The notes beneath the pieces are model-generated. The model was not told the origin of the DNA. It did not search any database and saw nothing but the letters and a program-made list of their open reading frames with translations. 40,066 bases of DNA, from NCBI GenBank assembly GCA_001516065.1, contig LOEV01000180.1:1-40066 (forward strand), in the 5' to 3' direction. Positions 24,273 to 31,743 of the stretch are shown here, in pieces. This DNA is from Alphaproteobacteria bacterium BRH_c36. GTDB taxonomy: Bacteria > Pseudomonadota > Alphaproteobacteria > Rhizobiales > Hyphomicrobiaceae. The position numbers and the translations under genes were made by a program. Numbering within the stretch: position 1 is the first letter of the stretch; each line of letters begins with the position of its first letter.

Positions 24273-24809
24273 TGCAACCTCGCGCCTTTGGTCTTCCGCA
24301 AGATGCTTCAGGGCAAAGTCCTGTGTGTATTGGCAGAGGAAGTCTTTGATCAGGTTTGTAGTGAAGTCACTGACGCTGTCTCTTCCTACGCCGTTTGCAA
24401 TCAAGCATACCTTTTCGAGGTGGCTGCCGGTCGTTATCTGTTCTTCGCCGAAGTCATGGAAAATTCGATGAAGGTTCGCGTGCAGCGCTCGAGCAAAATC
24501 AAGTCCCAAGCCGCTGCCACTATTTCCGCTGATCGAGAAGCCCAACCAGTTCTGTTTCACTTCGGGGAAGCAGTACCAGAGCTGTAGTTCAGCATCGCTG
24601 GCGACACCACTCTCCGCCTTGTCCCGCAAGTAGACGAGGTACGAAATTATTCCGTCATGCAAGTCTTGGTATTCCTGCTTGTCGCTGTTGAAAAGCAGGA
24701 ACGGATCAATAAAGAGTGGCAAGTCGTTGATGATCGACACATCGAAGGCCTTGTGGGCTTCAATGATAGCGGGATCAAGACCGAAATAATCTGAAAAGAA
24801 TGTCGACAT
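24264..24809 (-). pseudogene. 5' part of the 489-aa PD-(D/E)xK nuclease-like gene
   Basis: This part encodes residues 1-182 of the rebuilt protein: MSTFFSDYFGLDPAIIEAHK, then AFDVSIINDLPLFIDPFLLF, LWYCFPEVKQNWLGFSI, SHLEKVCLIANGVGRDSVSD and a helix ending RREVAVNN. After this it runs into the IS and stops within it at about 24192, giving a 205-aa hybrid. The invariant-looking DLPLFIDPFLLFNSD block suggests a conserved N-terminal recognition or regulatory domain, which I cannot name. The ATG is preceded by TG-N-TATCGT only seven bases upstream. The insertion separates this domain from the ExK nuclease core, so the native activity should be lost. Confidence 0.75.
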
Positions 24810-24816
24810 GGTAGCT

Positions 24817-24825
24817 ACGATACCA
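24817..24825 (-). promoter_or_regulatory. Extended -10 promoter of the nuclease-like gene (leaderless)
   Basis: On the minus strand TG-G-TATCGT ends seven bases before the ATG at 24809. No Shine-Dalgarno sequence is present. Confidence 0.45.
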
Positions 24826-24859
24826 CACAGACGCCCACTGTCTTAGTTGCCGCTGGCTC

Positions 24860-24940
24860 TTAATCCCCCCAAAAATCCTTGAACCGCCCGGCACTCAACT
24901 GGGTGTACCCGACTGTGTTCTGGATGTTCTTATGTCCTAG
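24860..24940 (-). pseudogene. 3' end of a tyrosine recombinase split by an IS1380 element
   Basis: On the minus strand this encodes GHKNIQNTVGYTQLSAGRFK and the end DFWGD. It contains the last two catalytic residues of the recombinase: the His in L-G-H-K (H177) and the nucleophile Tyr in GYTQL (Y186). Joining it to 26536-27061 after removing the IS and one CTAG gives a 200-codon frame with no error. It cannot be expressed with the rest of the gene in its present state. Confidence 0.85.
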
Positions 24941-26535
24941 CCCCAATTATTCACGGCGGACAGGACGATTGGATGATGGGTGGCGACCAACGTGTTGATC
25001 TGGCGTAAGGTTTGGGTGTCGAGTCCGTCCCGAACACCAACCACCCATCGCCATGCAAGCTACTCCTTTTCTTCCCGGCCTGTCACCCGTTGCAGGCAAA
25101 CAGCTCACAGCCGCGCGAGACGCCGGCAACTTGAGCTCAAACGGCGGTGTGGTCATCCTCCGCGAAGCCGCCGGCCAGTTCGGGCTCGCTGAAGTGATCG
25201 CCGGCCCATTGCCCGACGCACGTAGCCCGCAGCTCGTCACCCACACCTACGCCGACATGGTCACAGCGCGCATGATGGCCATCGCCTGCGGTTACGAGGA
25301 CGCCGACGATCTCGACACGCTGCGCCACGATCCGGCGCTGAAGATTGCCATTGACCGCGCGCCTGAGAGCGGCTCCGGGCTGCCGAGCCAGCCCACCATC
25401 TCGCGGCTCGAAAACCTCGCCGACACGCGCGCCCTCTACCGTATCGGCATGGGGTTGATCGATCTGTTCTGCCGGACCTATACGACCGCGCCGTCCTCCA
25501 TCGTGCTCGACATCGACGACACCGATGATCTGGTCCACGGCGGCCAGCAGCTCGCCTTGTTTAACACCCACGCTGGAGGCCACTGCTTCCAGCCGATCCA
25601 CATCTTCGAAGCGAACTCGGGCAAGCCTATCCTGTCGCTCATCCGGCCGGGCAAGCGGCCGTCGGGCGCGGAGATCGCGCGCGTGCTCAAACACGTCATT
25701 CGCCGCATCCGCCACCACTGGCCGAAAGTCGCCATTCTCATCCGTGGCGACGGCCACTACTGCGCGCCGGAAGTTATTGACCTCATGCGCAAAACGGGCT
25801 GCGATTACATCCTCGGCCTGCCGACAAACCGGACGCTGGAAGCCAAGGCGGCGCCCTGGGCCGAGCAGTGCCGCTGGCGCTGGAAGCCGGGGCTTCAACG
25901 CGTGCGCCGCTTCCATCAGTTCGACTATGCAGCGGGCTCGTGGTCGACAGAGGAGAAGGTGATCGCCCGCGTTGAAGCAACGGCGTTCGGCACCGATGTG
26001 CGCTTCATCGTTACGAACTTGGCTGGGCGCGGCAAGGTGCTCTACGAGAAGGTCTACTGCGCGCGCGCGCGCATGGAAAACCTGATCAAGGACCTGAAGC
26101 TCTATACGCGTTCCGACAAGACCGCCTGCCACCGCTGGCAGGCCAACCAGTTCCGGCTGTTCCTGCACCAGGGCGCCTACTGGCTGCTACACTCGGTGCG
26201 GCTGGCGGCGCCGAAACGCTCGCGCTGGCGCGGGGCAACGTTCGCCACGATCCGCTCAATGCTGGTGAAGATCGCCTGCCGCGTCGAAGAGCTGCGAACC
26301 AGGATCAAGCTGTCATTCCCAGTTCACCTGCCGCACGCCGATGCCTTCGCCCTGATCGCCTGTCGGCTCTGCCCGCAGGCGCCGTGAGCGACGCGGCAAG
26401 CGCCGCACGAACCCTTCACCGACAACCACCAACGCGTGCCCCAGCGTCACCAAACTCGCCAGCCGTCAACCCGGCCGATGCCGCGCGCGCTGCCACCAAA
26501 ACGTGGCCGTCACGCGGCGCGGTGAATAGAAGGGG
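24941..26535 (+). mobile_element. IS1380-family insertion sequence, 1595 bp
   Basis: Inverted ends CCCCAATTATTCAC (left) and CCCCTTCTATTCAC (right, read inward) bound the element. A CTAG duplication (24937-24940 and 26536-26539) flanks it. It carries one transposase gene. It lies in the opposite orientation to the disrupted recombinase. Ends, duplication and transposase are all intact, so it looks recent. Confidence 0.88.
25053..26387 (+). CDS. IS1380-family transposase
   Basis: This 444-aa DDE transposase has PSSIVLDIDDTDDLVHGGQQ (first D region), VAILIRGDGHYCAPEVIDLM (second D) and YCARARMENLIKDLKLYTRS (E). It shows the long insertion between the second D and the E typical of the IS1380 (DDE_Tnp_1 group) family, and a basic C-terminus with RTRIKLSFPVHLPHADAFAL. 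The length fits the family. All acidic residues are present. Composition is clearly more GC-rich than the neighbouring defence genes, consistent with recent arrival. Confidence 0.93.
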   Translation: MQATPFLPGLSPVAGKQLTAARDAGNLSSNGGVVILREAAGQFGLAEVIAGPLPDARSPQLVTHTYADMVTARMMAIACGYEDADDLDTLRHDPALKIAIDRAPESGSGLPSQPTISRLENLADTRALYRIGMGLIDLFCRTYTTAPSSIVLDIDDTDDLVHGGQQLALFNTHAGGHCFQPIHIFEANSGKPILSLIRPGKRPSGAEIARVLKHVIRRIRHHWPKVAILIRGDGHYCAPEVIDLMRKTGCDYILGLPTNRTLEAKAAPWAEQCRWRWKPGLQRVRRFHQFDYAAGSWSTEEKVIARVEATAFGTDVRFIVTNLAGRGKVLYEKVYCARARMENLIKDLKLYTRSDKTACHRWQANQFRLFLHQGAYWLLHSVRLAAPKRSRWRGATFATIRSMLVKIACRVEELRTRIKLSFPVHLPHADAFALIACRLCPQAP

Positions 26536-27061
26536 CTAGGTAGAGTTGTATGGCGCGGGTGTCATGCCCATCATTGGCGAGCTTGTACCCGCAGGCATGC
26601 CGCAACATGTGCGGGTGCACCGAGAAAGGTAACTTGGCGGCAACACCAGCGCGCTTCACCATCTTCAAAAACCCTTCGTGCGACAGCGGCGCACCGCGCT
26701 CACTCACGAACACGTAGCGGTTCTCAACTTCTTCACGGTGTAACTTGCGTAATGCGCGCAGCTCTTCCCCACCCACCGGGTGTACGCTCTCGATGCCATT
26801 CTTGATCCGGTTGACGTGCAGTGTCCCGCGCTTCAAGTCGTACTGATCCCAGCGAAGCTGACAGACTTCGGTCGCGCGCAGTCCATGACGAAACGTCACG
26901 AGGATCATCGTGGCGTCGCGGTGACCATTCCGGTTGCCACTCGCCGCCTTCATCAGCTTCTTCACTTCACCCGGCGTCAGATATTCCCGTGTTCTGACAG
27001 CGCGATTGGTCGTTCTGATCGGAACTGTCCGATTTTCAGTGTTTGGGGCTTTGCGTGGCAT
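26536..27061 (-). pseudogene. 5' part of a FimB/FimE-sized tyrosine recombinase
   Basis: This part encodes residues 1-175 of the rebuilt 200-aa protein. It contains the catalytic Arg in FRHGLRATEVCQLRW (R62) and the H-x-x-R box HPHMLRHACG (H151, R154). The remaining His and Tyr lie beyond the IS at 24860-24940. The protein has no N-terminal arm-binding domain, like the minimal recombinases FimB/FimE. In its current form the frame ends inside the IS as ...LAPSIHRAA, losing the nucleophile, so it should be inactive. It reads away from a 30-bp inverted-arm site at 27103-27132 that begins 42 bp upstream of its ATG. Confidence 0.85.
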
Positions 27062-27102
27062 GGTGAGAAAACCGTTGTGTTGCTTAGAGGGTCACAACGC
27101 TA

Positions 27103-27132
27103 CTGTCCGATTTATGGTCATAATACGGACAG
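27103..27132. repeat. Recombinase-core-like site, left copy
   Basis: Twelve-base inverted arms with CTGTCCG at the outer edge (27103-27109 and 27126-27132) match at 10 of 12 positions around a 6-base centre TGGTCA. A second site with the same outer arms lies at 30002. The shared right part (27120-27142) matches 30019-30041 with one difference. The size and layout fit a tyrosine-recombinase crossover site; an operator is the alternative. Confidence 0.5.
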
Positions 27133-27305
27133 TCTACCATGCTTCGACCGAACACGCGATACGACCTGCGAGCTCCCATCCAGACGCCAAACGTGTCCGC
27201 AAGCCTCCGGCACCGGAAATGTCAGGGCTGACGCGAATGACCCGTTGCGACCATCGCTGGATTGCAACCCATGTCGGTGATTAGGGAATAAGCGTGTAGG
27301 CCGTG

Positions 27306-27470
27306 TTGAAGCGCGGTGTCTACAGCGAGTAGTACTCGTTGCAGCGGTATGTGGCCGAGTTCGCTTGCCGGCTGAATGAAGGGAATGTTAAGGACAAGAC
27401 AAAGGACCGGATCGACGGGCTACTACGGAAAATACGCCTCGCTTACGCGAGATTGTTCCGCAAAAATGCA
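27306..27470 (+). pseudogene. Remnant of an IS1595/ISXO2-type transposase C-terminus
   Basis: The frame reads LKRGVYSE, a stop at 27330-27332, then YSLQRYVAEFACRLNEGNVK and DRIDGLLRK. This matches the C-terminal end of ISXO2-like transposases, which carry LQRYV-EF-RLNEGN. Everything before LKRGVY is missing. The in-frame stop and truncation show it is dead. It lies directly upstream and in frame with the methyltransferase, which explains why a longer frame could be read from 27339; that extension is not part of the methyltransferase. Confidence 0.7.
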
Positions 27471-27497
27471 AACTCACGTTCGAAGAGTGACACCAAA

Positions 27498-28697
27498 ATG
27501 CCAAGCAAGCAGCAAACAGCGAACCACAATTCGTCGTCGGGAAACCGGTCGCTGTCAAATGCAAAGAGCGCCAAGCAGGACGAGTTCTACACACAGCTTG
27601 GCGACATCAGCAACGAGCTAAAACATTACAGGGCGCACCTGCGCGGGAAGACAATCCTCTGTAATTGCGACGACCCTTACGAGAGCAATTTCTTCAAGTA
27701 TTTCGCGCTCAATTTCAACACGCTCGGAATCAAGAAGCTCATCGTCACGAGCTACGTGAAGTCGCCCATTGTCGGCGGACAGTTGCCGCTAATCGACATC
27801 GAGGGGCTGAAGCCCGATGGCAAAGGGCCATACGCGATAGAGATTAAAAAGGTGCCAGACCAAAAGCGTCGAGGCACGACGGACATCACCGACGTTGAAT
27901 ATCTGCTCAAGCATGACGCCAACACGACTTGGACGCTCAAGGGTGATGAATACTACAACGGCGGCGATTTCCGTAGCCGCGAGTGCGTGAAACTATTGAA
28001 AACGGCAGACATCGTTATCACCAATCCACCGTTCTCCTTGTTCCGCGAATATATAACATTGCTGGTCGCGCATCGGAAGAAGTTCGTGATCCTTGGAAAT
28101 CAAAATGCCCTGACAACAAAAGAGATATTTGAACTCATCCACCAGCAAAAATTATGGCTGGGAAATAACAATGGCGACATGGCTTTCAAGGTTCCTGACA
28201 GCTATCCAACTAGGGAAACGCGATTCTGGATTGATGAAAATGGGCAGAAATGGCGAAGCTTCGGCACCATGTGCTGGTTAACGAACCTCGATATTGCCAA
28301 GCGGCACGAGCAGCTCCCGCTCTATAAGAGATATACGCCAGATGAGTACCCTGGCTACGATAACTTCGACGCGATTGATGTGTCCTCCTACAAAGACATT
28401 CCTGCGGAATACTATGGTGTCATGGGGGTGCCGCTTGGCTTCTTAGCGAAGCACAACCCTGACCAGTTTGAAATCGTGGGTATCACCAAGACATGGTTCG
28501 GTATGGCGACCAAGAAGTATCCGACCCAGACACAGATCACTAACGGTAAGAAAAGTGAAGTATCAAAACTCAACGATGGCGCGTCGATTAATGTGAAAAA
28601 TCCGCCGAGCGGAAAGACTTACTACAAGGTAGGTGACGACTGTTTTATTCAGACATATCCCCGCATCCTAATACGCCGCAAGGGAGCAGCTTCATGA
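27498..28697 (+). CDS. EcoRI-type adenine-specific DNA methyltransferase
   Basis: This 399-aa protein has AKQDEFYTQLGDISNELKHY and TILCNCDDPYESNFFKYFAL near the N-terminus, then TADIVITNPPFSLFREYITL (the NPPF catalytic motif of N6-adenine methyltransferases, residue ~180). FVILGNQNALTTKEIFELIH and LWLGNNNGDMAFKVPDSYPT follow. This order is characteristic of the EcoRI methylase family, here somewhat longer than M.EcoRI. The start at 27498 was chosen because upstream codons belong to an IS1595 remnant. The last codons overlap the ATG of the DUF262-HNH gene (ATGA), so the two proteins are co-translated. No EcoRI-like endonuclease is present; the HNH protein is the obvious partner. Confidence 0.88.
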   Translation: MPSKQQTANHNSSSGNRSLSNAKSAKQDEFYTQLGDISNELKHYRAHLRGKTILCNCDDPYESNFFKYFALNFNTLGIKKLIVTSYVKSPIVGGQLPLIDIEGLKPDGKGPYAIEIKKVPDQKRRGTTDITDVEYLLKHDANTTWTLKGDEYYNGGDFRSRECVKLLKTADIVITNPPFSLFREYITLLVAHRKKFVILGNQNALTTKEIFELIHQQKLWLGNNNGDMAFKVPDSYPTRETRFWIDENGQKWRSFGTMCWLTNLDIAKRHEQLPLYKRYTPDEYPGYDNFDAIDVSSYKDIPAEYYGVMGVPLGFLAKHNPDQFEIVGITKTWFGMATKKYPTQTQITNGKKSEVSKLNDGASINVKNPPSGKTYYKVGDDCFIQTYPRILIRRKGAAS

Positions 28698-29800
28698 AAA
28701 TAGCCCTGCAAAACGTCAAAGTTTCCGAGTTGGTCGATGGCTACGAAGACAAAGCCGAAGAGGGTGTGCGCGGATACAATGGTCGCCTGAACATTCGTCC
28801 GGCCTTTCAGCGCGAGTTTATCTACAAGGAAAAGCAGCGCAACGAGGTCATCAACACCGTGCGCAAAAATTTTCCGCTCAACACGATGTATTGGGCGGTG
28901 GCCGGTGAAGGCTTCGAGCTTATGGACGGCCAGCAGCGCACTGTCAGCATTTGCCAGTACGTTCAAGGCGACTTCGCGGTGGAGATGGCCGGGTCTCCGA
29001 TGTTCTTCAACAACCTGACGGCTGAAAAGCGAAAACAGATTCTGGATTATGAGCTTTCGGTATATGTGTGCGAAGGGACCGAAGGCGAGAAACTCGACTG
29101 GTTCAAAATCATCAACATTGCAGGAGAAAAGCTGACCGATCAGGAACTGCGCAACGCAATCTATGCAGGGCCGTGGCTCGCCGACGCTAAGCGGTGGTTT
29201 TCGAAAACCGGCACTCCAGCAGTTCAGGATGGACGGGATAAGCTGGTGAGCGGTTCGCCGATTCGGCAAGAGATTCTAGAAACGGCGCTCGATTGGTTTT
29301 CCGGCGGAAAGATCGAGAACTATATGAGCGCGCACCAGCACGACAAAGACGCGCAAGAGCTATGGCAGTATTGGCAAGCGGTTTTCGATTGGGTCAAGCG
29401 TGTGTTTCCGAATCAAGACAGTGCACGAGCCAAGCTGATGAAGGGCTTGCCGTGGGGAGAGCTCTACAACAAACACAAGGATGACAAGCTGAATGCGGCG
29501 AAACTGGAGCGGTGCATCGTCGAGCTTATCGACGATGACGAGGTGGACAGCAAGAAAGGCATCTACGAATATCTTTTGACGGGCAACGAAAAGACCTTAA
29601 GCCTGCGAGCGTTCGACGAAAAGACGAAGCAAAAAATCTACGCGAACCAGAATGGCATTTGCCCAATTTGCAAAAAACACTACGACATGGGCGAAATGGA
29701 AGCAGATCACATTATACCGTGGAGACAGGGCGGCAAGACAACGCCTGACAACTGCCGCATGCTTTGTAAGATGGATAACAGGACGAAAAGCGGAAAGTAG
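28694..29800 (+). CDS. DUF262 (ParB-like) protein with C-terminal HNH nuclease domain
   Basis: This 368-aa protein has an N-terminal DUF262 domain at residues ~1-230, with NIRPAFQREFIYKEKQRNEV and FELMDGQQRTVSICQYVQGD (the DGQQR box of the ParB-like NTP-binding fold). A linker follows. At residues ~320-368 is an HNH domain, CPICKKHYDMGEMEADHIIP followed by NCRMLC, with paired zinc cysteines and a DH catalytic pair. DUF262 proteins such as GmrS and SspE use nucleotide to cut modified or unmodified DNA. Here the partner is a methyltransferase overlapping by four bases. It is either a restriction enzyme blocked by methylation or a modification-triggered nuclease; sequence alone does not decide. 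Confidence 0.87.
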   Translation: MKIALQNVKVSELVDGYEDKAEEGVRGYNGRLNIRPAFQREFIYKEKQRNEVINTVRKNFPLNTMYWAVAGEGFELMDGQQRTVSICQYVQGDFAVEMAGSPMFFNNLTAEKRKQILDYELSVYVCEGTEGEKLDWFKIINIAGEKLTDQELRNAIYAGPWLADAKRWFSKTGTPAVQDGRDKLVSGSPIRQEILETALDWFSGGKIENYMSAHQHDKDAQELWQYWQAVFDWVKRVFPNQDSARAKLMKGLPWGELYNKHKDDKLNAAKLERCIVELIDDDEVDSKKGIYEYLLTGNEKTLSLRAFDEKTKQKIYANQNGICPICKKHYDMGEMEADHIIPWRQGGKTTPDNCRMLCKMDNRTKSGK

Positions 29801-29899
29801 GTGGCTCATGCCGAGATCAATGCTTCCATCGCACTCCAAGGATTTAGGCGGGATATAGCGTCTGCTTTCGGGGGTAAAGCGCCCATCGGGAGGCAGTTC

Positions 29900-29965
29900 A
29901 CGATGTCGGCTTTTGTGGAGGGTTTCGGATGCCGGCCTTCACGACATCGGCCAGGCCGACATCGT
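29900..29965. repeat. Hairpin downstream of the DUF262-HNH gene
   Basis: ACGATGTCGGC (29900-29910) and GCCGACATCGT (29955-29965) are perfect 11-base inverted repeats. There is a further internal copy, ACGACATCGG, at 29941. It ends 36 bases before the right recombinase-like site. It may be a transcription terminator or part of the recombination site; no T-run follows. Confidence 0.4.
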
Positions 29966-30001
29966 CAGCTTCAGTCTGAAAGCCGACGGGCGTCGCAGAT
30001 G

Positions 30002-30031
30002 CTGTCCGTAAATTGATTATAATACGGACAG
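30002..30031. repeat. Recombinase-core-like site, right copy
   Basis: The outer arms CTGTCCG (30002-30008) and CGGACAG (30025-30031) are the same as at 27103-27132, with the same 30-base length and orientation. The centre TGATTA differs from TGGTCA at two positions. It lies 14 bp beyond the mrr stop codon. Confidence 0.5.
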
Positions 30032-30044
30032 TCTATCATGCCCA

Positions 30045-30980
30045 TCACCCATCAAAAAAGTCTTCGTCCAGCTTCTTGATGACGACGGTTCGGTCTTCGC
30101 GGACGCCGACATTGTAGCGCAGCATAAGCCTTGCCAGTTCGTCGCCGTCGATCAACACGATCTGCTTCTGAATGCCCCGGATGTATTCCTTCGCCTTCTC
30201 CGTGAACTTGGCGGTCGTGATAAAGACGCCGCGCATCGTTTTCTTGTCGTCGAGGCTGCCGGAGAAGTCCCGCACCTGGGCAGGCTGAATAGTCGCCGTC
30301 CGATCGTAGCACTTGGCTTGGACATAAACGCTATCAATGCCGAGAGCATCGAGTCGCACCACACCGTCGACGCCACCGTCGCCGCCGCGTCCCAGCACCG
30401 AGCCGGCCCCGTCCACACCGTCGCCGTATCCCATCGCCGTCAGCAGCTGAACCACGAGCTCCTCGAAGAAGGCTGCACGTCTCGCCTGGTTCTCAATGGC
30501 AAAGATGCGATCGAGAAGCTCGTCCTGGATCTCGGCGTCAATCTCCCGGATTGCCGAGTCGATGCGTTCGGCAGGTGTGCTTGTCTCGTCTACGATTTCG
30601 ACTGCAGTTGGCGACTGATCGTCGACAGACGGTGTCCGCTTGCCGACGAAGGCGCGAAACTCGGCGTACTTGGCAAGTGTGCGGTTATCGATCCGCGCAG
30701 GGTTTGTCGCGAGAAGCTCGCGTCCACGATTCGTCGCCTTGAACACGCCGCGTCGTACCTGCTCGACGAGACCGGCCTTGACCATGTAGGTCTTCGCCCA
30801 GTGGGCGCGGTTGTTGATGAGCTGGATACGTCCACTCGGAATCCGCTCAGCCAGTTGCTCAGGTGTAAGCTGGAATTCGACTGCCAACCGCTCGACCGCG
30901 TTCGGGATCGTCGTCTCGCCTTCGGCGGCGAGGCGGAGGACGGGAAGCATCAGTGTTTGGTAGTCAGGGATCGCAGCCAT
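30045..30980 (-). CDS. mrr: Mrr-type restriction endonuclease (type IV)
   Basis: This 311-aa protein has an N-terminal winged-helix domain at residues ~1-95 (IPNAVERLAVEFQLTPEQLA, then INNRAHWAKTYMVKAGLVEQ) and a linker. The Mrr catalytic domain follows at ~165-295: GRGGDGGVDGVVRLD and SVYVQAKCYDR give the D...QxK core, and QVRDFSGSLDDKKTMRGVFI is a conserved Mrr segment. Mrr enzymes cut DNA carrying foreign methylation. It has a GAGAGG ribosome binding site. Full length and apparently intact. Next to a methyltransferase cassette it poses a compatibility question, since the host's own methylation must not be its target. Confidence 0.93.
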   Translation of the reverse strand: MAAIPDYQTLMLPVLRLAAEGETTIPNAVERLAVEFQLTPEQLAERIPSGRIQLINNRAHWAKTYMVKAGLVEQVRRGVFKATNRGRELLATNPARIDNRTLAKYAEFRAFVGKRTPSVDDQSPTAVEIVDETSTPAERIDSAIREIDAEIQDELLDRIFAIENQARRAAFFEELVVQLLTAMGYGDGVDGAGSVLGRGGDGGVDGVVRLDALGIDSVYVQAKCYDRTATIQPAQVRDFSGSLDDKKTMRGVFITTAKFTEKAKEYIRGIQKQIVLIDGDELARLMLRYNVGVREDRTVVIKKLDEDFFDG

Positions 30981-31117
30981 TCAGCCTCTCAAGCTGGTTT
31001 ACAAGCAGGCGGGCTCTGTTATCAAAATGAGATCAGATGCCGATGTAGCCGCCGAGCTAGGACTGTTTCGATTTCTATCCTTTGGGCGAAGCCTGAGTCA
31101 CGACGACAGCAATTCCG

Positions 31118-31306
31118 TTATCTGTGCGCGGACATCACGCCCCTGGGTTTATTGTTCCTTAGCCAGCCGGCTTCCTGGCGCAACACGTTGTCCAGCTGAT
31201 TGAAGATCGACTGGAACCGCGCACCGGCTTTTGGCGCTACTGTGTCCTGCATTTTTCCCTCTGCCCCGTGGCGTCGCTTCCCCTTCGCCACTGTCTTTCT
31301 TGTCAT
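31118..31306 (-). pseudogene. N-terminal remnant of a type I restriction HsdM subunit
   Basis: The minus-strand frame, MTRKTVAKGKRRHGAEGKMQ followed by FQSIFNQLDNVLRQEAGWLR, matches the start of type I methyltransferase subunits, which have LD-VLR-EAG followed by EQTSWLLFLKYL. Similarity ends right after EAG at about 31170, and the frame stops 60 bases later. The rest of hsdM, hsdS and hsdR is absent. The remnant shows that a type I system once occupied this spot and was replaced or deleted. The 5' end was kept, presumably with its promoter to the right. Confidence 0.6.
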
Positions 31307-31412
31307 ATCGGAATGCTAGCACGAGCCGCCCGGTCGCGCACGTTGCGCAAAAGCCAAATACTCATTGTAATTGCAGGCTTTTAGTCTTTACCGACAGCCC
31401 TGTGTCACCTCA

Positions 31413-31441
31413 TTGCGACTGTAACACACATGTGTTACATT
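31413..31441 (+). promoter_or_regulatory. Promoter and palindromic operator of dinJ-yafQ
   Basis: TTGCGA (31413-31418) and TACATT (31436-31441) are spaced by 17 bases. An inverted repeat, TGTAACAC / GTGTTACA (31420-31439, 4-base centre), covers the spacer and the -10. This is a typical autoregulatory site for a DinJ/RelB antitoxin. Confidence 0.75.
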
Positions 31442-31467
31442 AGTTGCATATGTGGAGACAAGAAACA

Positions 31468-31737
31468 ATGACCAAAGATGCCTACATCAACGCCCGTGTT
31501 GATAAGCGCGTGAAGGCCCAGGCCCAGAAGGTGCTCGCCAAAGTCGGCCTCAGCACGACCGAAGCGGTCAACCTGCTGCTGCACCAGATCGTGCTGCAGA
31601 AGGGGCTGCCGTTTGACGTGCGTGTTCCGAATGCGGAAACCCGCCAAGCGATCGCCGAAGCCCGTGACGGAAAAGGCACAAGGCACACCGGGTCAACCAA
31701 GGCGGCCTTGCAGGAGATCGTTAAATCAGACGACTAA
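31468..31737 (+). CDS. dinJ: DinJ/RelB family antitoxin
   Basis: This 89-aa protein begins TKDAYINARVDKRVKAQAQK and continues VLAKVGLSTTEAVNLLLHQI, a ribbon-helix-helix DNA-binding domain. FDVRVPNAETRQAIAEARDG follows, the toxin-binding stretch found in DinJ. The ATG at 31468 has GGAG ten bases upstream; the frame to 31444 lies within the promoter leader. The operator with 8-base inverted arms overlaps the promoter, which fits self-repression by the antitoxin and toxin-antitoxin complex. It is followed six bases later by yafQ. Confidence 0.92.
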   Translation: MTKDAYINARVDKRVKAQAQKVLAKVGLSTTEAVNLLLHQIVLQKGLPFDVRVPNAETRQAIAEARDGKGTRHTGSTKAALQEIVKSDD

Positions 31738-31743
31738 GGAGGT

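Noticed and set aside
25137-26168. 343-aa minus-strand frame
   Set aside because: It is antisense to the IS1380 transposase, has no domain pattern and shows the composition expected of a shadow frame in GC-rich DNA.
27010-27030. Third recombinase-like site near ACTGTCCGATTTT
   Set aside because: Only one arm is present, inside the recombinase coding sequence, and there is no inverted partner.
27339-27497. N-terminal extension of the methyltransferase by 53 codons
   Set aside because: The codons match an IS1595 transposase tail that continues upstream past an in-frame stop, so they are a remnant read in the same frame by chance.
29900-30031. Integron-like attC site at the end of the methyltransferase cassette
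   Set aside because: The recombinase beside a site with a cassette looked integron-like, but the recombinase lacks an IntI-type insert and is only 200 aa. The hairpin also lacks the GTTRRRY/RYYYAAC core pairs.
30318-31199. 293-aa plus-strand frame over mrr
   Set aside because: It is antisense to a clear Mrr coding sequence and lacks any recognisable domain.
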